Shown: one piece after another, positions 1-5,623 of the stretch
How the letters are laid out: the number at the start of each line of letters is the position of its first letter
Position numbering within the stretch: the stretch's first letter is position 1
Source of the DNA: Pseudomonadota bacterium
GTDB taxonomy: Bacteria; Pseudomonadota; Alphaproteobacteria; Rhodobacterales; Rhodobacteraceae
Direction: 5' to 3'
Assembly (NCBI GenBank): GCA_021813645.1
Contig: JAKAJW010000242.1
Coordinates: 1 to 6,794, forward strand
DNA length: 6,794 bases
Made by a program: the position numbers and the translations under genes
The notes under the pieces: model-generated
Database searches by the model: none
What the model was told of the DNA's origin: nothing
What the model saw: only the letters and a program-made list of their open reading frames with translations

Positions 1-3000
1 GATGGAAGCCCGCCGCGCTGCGCGGATCGGCCAGCACCGCGCGGTAGGCCGCGGTATAGGCCTTGGATTTGGCGAAGCGTGCCGAATAGCGCGCCGCCAG
101 GTCGCGCACAAAGCCGCGCTGCGCCTCGCTCAGGACTGCGCCCGAGACGTTCGGGCCGCGGCCGAGTTTGAAACCTTGGGGTTCGGCCTCCGCGGCCGCG
201 GCCGCCGGGGCAGGGGCAGCCGGGGTGGGGGCAGGTTGGGCCAGGACAGGTTGGGCAGGCGCCGGCTCCGGAGTCGCCACCGAAACCGACGCCACCCCAC
301 CCAGCACACGCAGCTGTTCGGAAATCACAGCCTGGAGTGCCTGAATTTGCGTCTGCATCACGCTGGCCAGATCGCCGGTCACCGCCACCGGGGCCGCCGG
401 AATCATCGGGGACAGGGCCGCCACCGGGGCCACTGTTATCGGCGCGCCTACCGGTGCCACGCCTGCCGGGTCCGCGGCGACCGGGTCGGGGGGCAGCACG
501 GCATCGAGATGGGCCGCCAGTGCGGCGACGCTCGGGTAGTCCGACAAGAGCGCCCGAAACGAAACCTCCACCCCGTAGTCGCGGCCAAGCGCGGCCACCA
601 CCTGCGCCAGCAGGAGCGAGTCGAAGCCCAGTTCCAGAAACAGCGTTTCGGCATCCGCGGGGCCCAACGTATCGCCGGACACCTCAGCGAAGAGGTTCAG
701 CAACGCCTCGGTCAGGCGGGGTTTGCGGTCGACTGCGGGCATCGCGGCCTCTTGGGATGTGCTGGGCTTCGGTTCGGTGATGGTGGCCGGCTCGGCCGGG
801 CGGGAGGCGGTCGGTTCCACCCAATGCCGGCTGCGCAGGAAGGGATGCGGCGGCAGCGAAACCCGGCGGGCGCCGCGCTTCAGCCGCGCGAAATCCACCG
901 GCACCCCAGCTGCCCAAAGGTCGGCAAACGCGGCGGCCATGACGGTCTCATCAGCAATCCCGTCCTGGGTATGATCCGGCAATGACTGAACAATTCCGCC
1001 ATGGCCGTCGCGTTTCAGGGTCTGGCCGGCGAAGGCCGAGAGGGTGCGCCCGGCCCCCACCTCGACGAACACCGCCACCCCTGTCTCGGGTTGCCCCGAA
1101 ACCTCTGCCGAAACCGCTTCCAGCGCGGCCTGGAAATTCACCGTGGCGCGCGCCTGGCCGGCCCAGTAGCCGGCGCTCGTCGCCTCGGTCGCGGTCATCC
1201 GCCGGCCGGTGACCGAAGAGACGATCGGCAGGCTGGGCGGGTCGAGCCGCACGCCGGCCAAAGCGGCCTCCAGCGCCGGCACCACCGGATCCATCATCGC
1301 CGAATGGAAGGCATGTGAGGTGTGCAGCCGGCTCGCCGCGATGCCCGCCGCCGCCAGCCGCGCCTCGACCGCGGCCACCGCCGCCTCCGGCCCGGCGAGC
1401 ACCTGAAGCTGCGGCGCATTGCAGGCGGCGAGATCGACCCCGCCGCCGAGGAAGGGCGCCAGCGTCGCCCGGTCGGCCCGCACCGAAAGCATCACGCCCG
1501 GCGGCTGGTCCTGCATCAGCCGGCCGCGTGCCGCGATCAGCCGCAGCGCGTCTTCGAACCCCATCACGCCGGCGATCACCGCCGCCGCGAATTCGCCCAC
1601 CGAATGGCCGATCAGCAGATCCGGCTCGACGCCCCACGCCTGCCACAGCCGGGCGCAGGCCACCTCGGTCAGGAACAGCGCGGGCTGGGTCAGCCGCGTG
1701 TCCTTCAGCGCCCGCGCCGCCGCCGCATCGGAAACCTCAGCGTAGCAAAGCAGTTCGGCCATGTCGCAGTCGATCAGCGGCTTCAGGATTTCCGCCCCGA
1801 GATCGATCCAGCGGGCGAACTCCGGTTCGGCGCGATAGAGCCCCTTGCCCATGCCGGGGTATTGTGCGCCCTGGCCGGGGAACATGAACACCAGTTTTGG
1901 CGCCTCGGCCGCCTGTCGCGGGCGCGCCGCCCGCAGTTTCGCCGCCGCTTCCGCCCCGCTCTGCGCCGCGACACCAAGCCGCCAGGGAAACACCCGCCGC
2001 CCCTCCTGCAGGGTGAAGGCGGCATCGGCCAGCGCCGGCGCCTCCGGTTCTTCGAGCCGCGCCGCCAGCCGCTCGGCCAGCGTCGTCAGCGCCTCGGCCG
2101 AGGCCGCCGACAGCGGCAGCACCTGCGCGGCGGGCACTTCCGGGGCCGCCCCGGCCGGCGCTTCCTCCAGGATCACATGGGCATTGGTGCCGCCGACGCC
2201 GAGCGCGCTCACCCCGGCCCGGCGCGGCCCGGCGCTGTTCCAGGCGGCGAGCCGTTCGGCCACTTTGAATCGCCCGCCCGCGAAGTCGATGCGCGGGTTC
2301 GGCCGCTCGAAGCCGGCCACCGGCGGGATCTCGCGGGCCTGCAGCATCATCACCGTCTTGATGACGCCGACCACGCCGGCCGCCGCGTCGAGATGGCCGA
2401 CATTGCCCTTCACCGAGCCGAGCGTGACGGCGCCCTGCTGGCCATAGCCCGCGCGCAGCCCGGCCACCTCGATCGGATCGCCCAGCGGCGTCGCCGTGCC
2501 GTGGCATTCGACATAGGAAACCGTCTCTGCCGCGACGCCGGCGTCCTTCAGCGCCGCCTGCGCCGCCGCCGCCTGGCCCGCGCTCGCCGGCGCGGCATAG
2601 GAGTTCTTGCCGGCGCCGTCGTTCGACAGGCCGACGCCGCGGATCACCGCCAGGACGCGATCACCCGCCGCCTGCGCATCGGCCAGCCGCTTCAGCACCA
2701 GGACGCCGGCGCCATGGCCGAACACCGTGCCGTCGGCCGCCGCGTCGAACGGCCGGCAGGCGCCGCTCGGCGAGGCCATGCCGCCCTCAAATGCCAGATA
2801 GCCGCGCTTCTGCGGGAAGGTGATCGAGATGCCGCCGGCCAGGGCGACATCCGCCTGCCCCGCGCGCAGCGCCGTGACCGCCTGCGCCACCGCCACCAGC
2901 GAGGTCGAGCAGGCGGTCTGCACCGTCATCGCCGGCCCCTTCAGGTCCAGCTTCCAGGCCACCCGCGTCGCCAGGCTCTCCGGCATGTTGCCGGTCAGCG

Positions 3001-5317
3001 TGGCCAGGTCGTTGAGTTGATAGCCGTCGGTGAAATCCTCCACCGCGCGCCGGTCCGGCAGCAGATTGCCGAACAGATAGGTGCTCATCGAAGAGCCGGC
3101 CCAGACCCCGACCGGGCCCGGCGCGCGGGCCGGATCGATCCCGGCGTCGTCCAGCGCTTCGGAACAAAGCTCAAGGAACACCCGTTGCTGCGGATCCATC
3201 CGTGCCGCCTCGCGCGGCAGCATGCCGAAGAATTTCGCGTCGAACATCTCGGCGTCGTCGAGCACCGGCCGCACCGGCACATAGGCGGCCGAGGCGCGCT
3301 GCTGGGGGCTGAATGCGTCCTCCATCTCCTCCGGGCGGAACCGCGGGATCAGGCAGTCGCCCTGGCGCAGATGTTGCCAGAACTCCGCGAGCGAGGCCGA
3401 TCCCGGCAGCCGCCCCGCCATGCCGACGATGGCGATCTCCCGACCGTCCGCACGCTCTGCCGCCGCCGGCTCGACCGCCGCCGGCAGCCCGGCCAGCCGC
3501 TCCGCCAGCGCGGCGATCCGCGGCGCGTCGAACATCAGCGCGATGTCGAACCGCCGGCCGATCCGCGCCTCGATCCGCGAATGCACCTCGATCAGCTGCA
3601 TCGAGCTGCCGCCGGCCTCGAAGAAAGTGGCGCCCGCAGGGACCTCTGCCCCCAAGAGTTCGCGCCAGACCGCGGCGATGACAGCCCGCAGCTCGCGCAC
3701 CCGCTGATCGTTGGCCCGCGGATCCCTTGTCCGCGCATCGTCGGCTCGGGCGGATTGCTGCGCTGCCGCGGCCGGGCTGTCGAACCGCGCCAGCAAGGCC
3801 TTGCGGTCGTTCTTGCCGGCCGGCGTCAGCTTCCAGTCCTCGGTGACCTGCACGAGTTTCGGCAGGCCCTCTGAATGCAGCTCTCCGGCGGCGGCGGCCA
3901 GCACCTGCCGCGCGAAGCCGTCCGCATCGGCCGGCATGCCGGCCTTCGGCCGCAGCACTGCGGCGATCCGTTTCTCGCCGCCCGGTCCGGCGACCACCCC
4001 CACCACCGCATCCGCCACGTCGGGCTGATGGCGCAGCACATGCTCCACCCCGTCGAGCTCGATCCGCCGCCCGCCCAGCTTCACCTGCCGGTCGAGCCGG
4101 CCGTGGAAGTCGAAGACGCCGTCGGGGTTATGGGTCGCCAGATCGCCAGTCAGGTAGACTTGGCCGTGCTTGCCCGGGCGCGGGTCGGGCACGAAGACCT
4201 CCGCCGTCTTCTCCGGCCGGTTCCAGTAGCCGGTCGCCACCCCCGGGCCGGCGATCGCCAACTGCCCGGTCGCGCCCACCGGCAACGGCTGCAGCGTCTC
4301 GTCGACGACGAAGCATTCCTCGTGATTCAACGCCCGCCCGATCGGCAGCGGCCGGCCGTCCAGCATCTCCGCCGTGATGCGGATGCCGAGGCTGTCCACC
4401 GTCGCCTCGGTCGGGCCGTAGAAATTCTGCAGAACCAGCGCGGGATAGGTCTCCAGCAGCTTGCGCGCATGCACCGCCGACATCACGTCGCCCACCGACA
4501 GGATCATCCGCGCGTTGGCGAAGGCGGCCAGTTGATGGTCCACCATCATGTGGTTCATGCCGGCGTAGAACATCGCTGCCGTGACGCGATGCGCCTGCAT
4601 CACCCGGCCGATCTCGCTCAGCGCGGGGAAGGGCGCCTCGACCACCGCGCAGGCCGCCCCGTTCAGCAGCGCCGCCCAGATGTCGAAGGTCGAGCCGTCG
4701 CAGGCGATGGTGTTGGAATGCAGCACCACATCGTCGGTCCGCATGTCCAGCGCCGGCTGGCGGTAGGCGAAGGAGGTCACCCCCCGCTGCGGGACCACGA
4801 CGCCCTTCGGCTTGCCGGTGGTGCCCGAGGTATACATCACATAGGCCGGGGTCTCGGCCTCCGCCTCGGGCCAGTCGGCCGGCCGCGGCGCCTCGGCCGC
4901 CATGGCCGCTTGCAGGGACAGCCGCGGCAGCGCCGCCGGCAGGATCGCCCCGGCCCGGTCGGCATAGCGGTCCGCCACCAGGGCGGCCTTCAGCGGCAGG
5001 TCGGTGGCGATGAAGGGCAGGCTTTCCGGCGCATGGCTGGGGTCGAGCGGCACGAAGGCCGCCCCCGCCCGGAGAATGCCGAGCATCCCCACGATCGCGT
5101 CCACCGAGCGCGAGTCGAGCAGCCCAACGAAATCGCCCTTGCCGACGCCCAGCCCGATCAGCGCCGCCGCCACCCGTTCTGCCGCCGCGCGCGCTGCGCC
5201 GTAGCTCAGCCGCCGGTCGTCGGCCAGCAGCGCCGGCGCCTCCGGCGTCGCGGTCGCGGCAGCTGCGAACAACGGCCAGATCGGTCCGAGCGGATCGAGA
5301 ACGGGGCGCGGCGCCAT
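1..5317 (-). CDS. Hybrid NRPS-PKS megasynthase, A-PCP-KS-AT-ACP-(aminotransferase), 3' end beyond window
   Basis: This is one open frame of 1772 codons with no stop, read by hand from ATG at 5317-5315 to the left edge. Order by residue: adenylation domain (about 10-508), PCP (535-605, Ser572), ketosynthase (625-1055, Cys803/His939/His975), acyltransferase (1142-1435, Ser1239, HAFH 1335-1338), ACP (1530-1605, Ser1567), Ala/Pro-rich linker (1606-1732), and a block resembling the entry to a class III aminotransferase domain (1733-1772). The start is secure: GGAGGA lies 5 nt upstream, an in-frame stop sits at 5443-5441, and no other ATG, GTG or TTG lies between. No condensation domain precedes the A domain, which suggests a loading module. 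No KR, DH or ER is present, so the chain should stay beta-keto until a later domain acts. The enzyme is presumably cytosolic and needs a phosphopantetheinyl transferase. The product is unknown. Assembly-line identity is very secure; the aminotransferase is inferred. Confidence 0.95.
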   Translation of the reverse strand, partial: MAPRPVLDPLGPIWPLFAAAATATPEAPALLADDRRLSYGAARAAAERVAAALIGLGVGKGDFVGLLDSRSVDAIVGMLGILRAGAAFVPLDPSHAPESLPFIATDLPLKAALVADRYADRAGAILPAALPRLSLQAAMAAEAPRPADWPEAEAETPAYVMYTSGTTGKPKGVVVPQRGVTSFAYRQPALDMRTDDVVLHSNTIACDGSTFDIWAALLNGAACAVVEAPFPALSEIGRVMQAHRVTAAMFYAGMNHMMVDHQLAAFANARMILSVGDVMSAVHARKLLETYPALVLQNFYGPTEATVDSLGIRITAEMLDGRPLPIGRALNHEECFVVDETLQPLPVGATGQLAIAGPGVATGYWNRPEKTAEVFVPDPRPGKHGQVYLTGDLATHNPDGVFDFHGRLDRQVKLGGRRIELDGVEHVLRHQPDVADAVVGVVAGPGGEKRIAAVLRPKAGMPADADGFARQVLAAAAGELHSEGLPKLVQVTEDWKLTPAGKNDRKALLARFDSPAAAAQQSARADDARTRDPRANDQRVRELRAVIAAVWRELLGAEVPAGATFFEAGGSSMQLIEVHSRIEARIGRRFDIALMFDAPRIAALAERLAGLPAAVEPAAAERADGREIAIVGMAGRLPGSASLAEFWQHLRQGDCLIPRFRPEEMEDAFSPQQRASAAYVPVRPVLDDAEMFDAKFFGMLPREAARMDPQQRVFLELCSEALDDAGIDPARAPGPVGVWAGSSMSTYLFGNLLPDRRAVEDFTDGYQLNDLATLTGNMPESLATRVAWKLDLKGPAMTVQTACSTSLVAVAQAVTALRAGQADVALAGGISITFPQKRGYLAFEGGMASPSGACRPFDAAADGTVFGHGAGVLVLKRLADAQAAGDRVLAVIRGVGLSNDGAGKNSYAAPASAGQAAAAQAALKDAGVAAETVSYVECHGTATPLGDPIEVAGLRAGYGQQGAVTLGSVKGNVGHLDAAAGVVGVIKTVMMLQAREIPPVAGFERPNPRIDFAGGRFKVAERLAAWNSAGPRRAGVSALGVGGTNAHVILEEAPAGAAPEVPAAQVLPLSAASAEALTTLAERLAARLEEPEAPALADAAFTLQEGRRVFPWRLGVAAQSGAEAAAKLRAARPRQAAEAPKLVFMFPGQGAQYPGMGKGLYRAEPEFARWIDLGAEILKPLIDCDMAELLCYAEVSDAAAARALKDTRLTQPALFLTEVACARLWQAWGVEPDLLIGHSVGEFAAAVIAGVMGFEDALRLIAARGRLMQDQPPGVMLSVRADRATLAPFLGGGVDLAACNAPQLQVLAGPEAAVAAVEARLAAAGIAASRLHTSHAFHSAMMDPVVPALEAALAGVRLDPPSLPIVSSVTGRRMTATEATSAGYWAGQARATVNFQAALEAVSAEVSGQPETGVAVFVEVGAGRTLSAFAGQTLKRDGHGGIVQSLPDHTQDGIADETVMAAAFADLWAAGVPVDFARLKRGARRVSLPPHPFLRSRHWVEPTASRPAEPATITEPKPSTSQEAAMPAVDRKPRLTEALLNLFAEVSGDTLGPADAETLFLELGFDSLLLAQVVAALGRDYGVEVSFRALLSDYPSVAALAAHLDAVLPPDPVAADPAGVAPVGAPITVAPVAALSPMIPAAPVAVTGDLASVMQTQIQALQAVISEQLRVLGGVASVSVATPEPAPAQPVLAQPAPTPAAPAPAAAAAEAEPQGFKLGRGPNVSGAVLSEAQRGFVRDLAARYSARFAKSKAYTAAYRAVLADPRSAAGFH
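2..121 (-). other. Start of a probable class III (PLP-dependent) aminotransferase domain, truncated by the window
   Basis: Residues 1733-1772 read from QRGFVRDLAARYS through KSKAYTAAYRAVLADPRSAAGF to the window edge. A block of this form (ArgTyr...Ser-Lys...Arg-x-x-LeuAlaAspPro-Arg...Ala-Gly-Phe) precedes the glutamate-semialdehyde-aminotransferase-like domain in PKS-NRPS hybrids such as MycA, ItuA and McyE. The PLP-binding lysine and the rest of the fold lie outside the window, so activity cannot be judged. A different PLP enzyme sharing this entry sequence is the main alternative. Confidence 0.6.
122..502 (-). other. Ala/Pro-rich inter-domain linker with a short amphipathic helix
   Basis: Residues 1606-1732 are low-complexity and rich in Ala, Pro and Val. 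They are interrupted at 1653-1672 by a Gln/Leu-rich helix (VMQTQIQALQAVISEQLRVL) with hydrophobic residues at heptad-like spacing. Linkers with a similar Gln/Leu helix separate the ACP from the aminotransferase domain in mycosubtilin-like synthases, as far as I recall. The stretch most likely gives the carrier mobility and may self-associate as a coiled coil. Confidence 0.65.
503..730 (-). other. Acyl carrier protein (ACP) domain
   Basis: The second carrier domain follows the AT. It shows FLELGFDSLLLAQVVAAL, the PKS-type L-G-x-D-S-L motif; Ser1567 is the expected phosphopantetheine site. The domain ends with SDYPSVAALAAHLDAVL (1592-1608), the usual last helix. It lies directly after the post-AT linker with no room for reductive domains, so the tethered intermediate should be a beta-ketoacyl thioester. 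Confidence 0.92.
1013..1891 (-). other. Acyltransferase (AT) domain, predicted malonyl-CoA specific
   Basis: The domain transfers the extender unit from CoA to the ACP. It opens with FMFPGQGAQYPGMG (1145-1158), carries the active-site GHSVGEF with Ser1239, and ends near VFVEVGAGRTLSAF (1417-1430). The specificity motif HAFH (1335-1338, within TSHAFHSAMMDP) is the form associated with malonyl-CoA; methylmalonyl domains usually show YASH. The post-AT linker ends with the typical LPPHPFLRSRHW (Trp1499). An unbranched two-carbon extension is therefore expected. Confidence 0.92.
2153..3445 (-). other. Ketosynthase (KS) domain of the hybrid NRPS-PKS type
   Basis: The domain performs decarboxylative Claisen condensation of the PCP-bound starter with the extender on the downstream ACP. 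It begins EIAIVGMAGRLPG (627 on) and ends GVGGTNAHVILEEAP (near 1052), about 430 residues, which is full length. The catalytic triad is visible: Cys803 in TACSTS, His939 in HGTATPLGDPIE and His975 in SVKGNVGHLDAAAG. The segment GVWAGSSMSTYLFGNLL resembles the stretch seen in KS domains of aminoacyl-accepting NRPS-PKS hybrids. HGTAT replaces the commoner HGTGT, and KGN the commoner KSN or KTN. These are mild changes that leave the catalytic residues in place, so the domain is probably active. Confidence 0.95.
3503..3715 (-). other. Peptidyl carrier protein (PCP/T) domain
   Basis: The carrier domain sits directly after the A domain. It shows the W-x-x-L-L-G entry, then FFEAGGSSMQLIEV, the usual carrier motif around the phosphopantetheine attachment site; the modified residue should be Ser572. 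It would hold the starter unit as a thioester and hand it to the adjacent KS. The Gly-Gly-x-Ser form is the NRPS type, unlike the second carrier of this protein. Confidence 0.92.
3794..5290 (-). other. Adenylation (A) domain, probable loading domain
   Basis: The domain activates a carboxylic acid substrate as the acyl-AMP and loads it on the next PCP. The standard core motifs are present in order: A2 LRAGAAFVPLDP (82-93), A3 YVMYTSGTTGKPKG (159-172), A4 CDGSTFDIW (206-214), A5 YGPTEAT (300-306), A6 GQLAIAGPGVATGYW, A7 YLTGDL (388-393), A8 GRLDRQVKLGGRRIE (406-420) and A10 TPAGKNDRKAL with Lys502. Aligning by eye to GrsA PheA, the ten specificity positions read D207, G208, F211, M249, L273, V275, F299, V307, D308, K502. 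Asp at the first position and Lys at the last are what alpha-amino-acid activating domains usually have. I do not recognise the full code and do not assign a substrate. Confidence 0.93.
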
Positions 5318-5322
5318 GCGGT

Positions 5323-5328
5323 TCCTCC
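5323..5328 (-). promoter_or_regulatory. Shine-Dalgarno site of the megasynthase gene
   Basis: The minus strand reads GGAGGA, then 5 nt (ACCGC), then ATG at 5317-5315. This is a near-perfect anti-16S match at good spacing. It fixes the start codon and implies strong translation initiation. Confidence 0.85.
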
Positions 5329-5490
5329 GGTCGCGCCGCCGGTTCGTCGGCGCGCGTGGCTCAAATCTCCCGGCCGAACGACGCGCGCTCGACCGGAACT
5401 TGCCCCCTGGCTGGCATCTCCCATGCCGTGGCCGCGAGAGTCAACTTGGCCGGACCAGGGCGGTGCGCGGCAGTGTCCACGCTTGGCGCG
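5329..5490 (-). other. Untranslated leader of the megasynthase gene, no further feature seen
   Basis: GC-rich non-coding sequence lies between the AT-rich block and the ribosome binding site. If transcription starts in the AT-rich block, this gives a leader of roughly 170 nt or more, long for a bacterial gene. I see no recognisable riboswitch. A 66-codon open frame crosses it (ATG at 5561-5559, stop ending at 5361) but has no ribosome binding site. Confidence 0.3.
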
Positions 5491-5560
5491 GCATTGTTTC
5501 GAAGAATTCGTATCGCATTGAAAATAATTGGTAAACTGAACATTAACCGGGCAATTCCCA
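5491..5560 (-). promoter_or_regulatory. AT-rich block, probable promoter/operator region of the megasynthase gene
   Basis: This 70-bp block has 26 G/C, in a window that is otherwise strongly GC-rich and coding. It lies about 175-245 nt upstream of the megasynthase start. It contains an imperfect dyad, GGTAAA (5530-5535) N7 TTAACC (5543-5548), with 5 of 6 pairs matching, and a flanking AATTG (5526-5530)/CAATT (5552-5556) pair. A small CGAA-N3-TTCG dyad lies at 5500-5510. No clean -35/-10 pair stands out; TTGCCC on the minus strand near 5550-5555 with AATTAT downstream is the best but weak candidate. The promoter role is inferred from composition and position. Confidence 0.4.
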
Positions 5561-5563
5561 TCG

Positions 5564-5592
5564 GATCGGAAACGGTCTGTTTCGGGCCGATC
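5564..5592 (-). terminator. Terminator-like hairpin downstream of the flippase gene
   Basis: Read on the minus strand, GATCGG, a 4-nt bulge (CCCG), AAAC, a 5-nt loop (AGACC), then GTTTCCGATC form a stem of 10 base pairs. It starts 32 nt after the flippase stop codon. A shorter GC-only inverted repeat (GGCGCG/CGCGCC, 5597-5620, 12-nt loop) lies between it and the stop. Neither is followed by a T-run, so an intrinsic terminator is not proven. A processing site, or a role in Rho-dependent termination, is possible. Confidence 0.35.
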
Positions 5593-5623
5593 GGGCGGCG
5601 CGGTCGGCCGGCCGCGCGCCGGA

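Noticed and set aside
122..502. Ala/Pro-rich repetitive stretch as a DNA repeat or CRISPR-like array
   Set aside because: It is an in-frame protein linker with irregular composition. No spaced identical units were seen.
684..3282. Minus-strand open frames at 684-917, 951-1646, 1737-2507, 1783-2025, 2787-3167 and 3085-3282
   Set aside because: They lie in the other two minus frames, inside the megasynthase, and give Gly/Arg/Ala-rich products without recognisable motifs.
2..5521. Very long plus-strand open frames (2-985, 1322-3874, 3875-5521) and other plus-strand frames
   Set aside because: They are the exact codon-phase antisense of the megasynthase. GC-rich codons rarely give antisense stops. 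The predicted proteins are Arg/His/Gly/Pro-rich with no domain, while the minus strand shows complete enzyme motifs.
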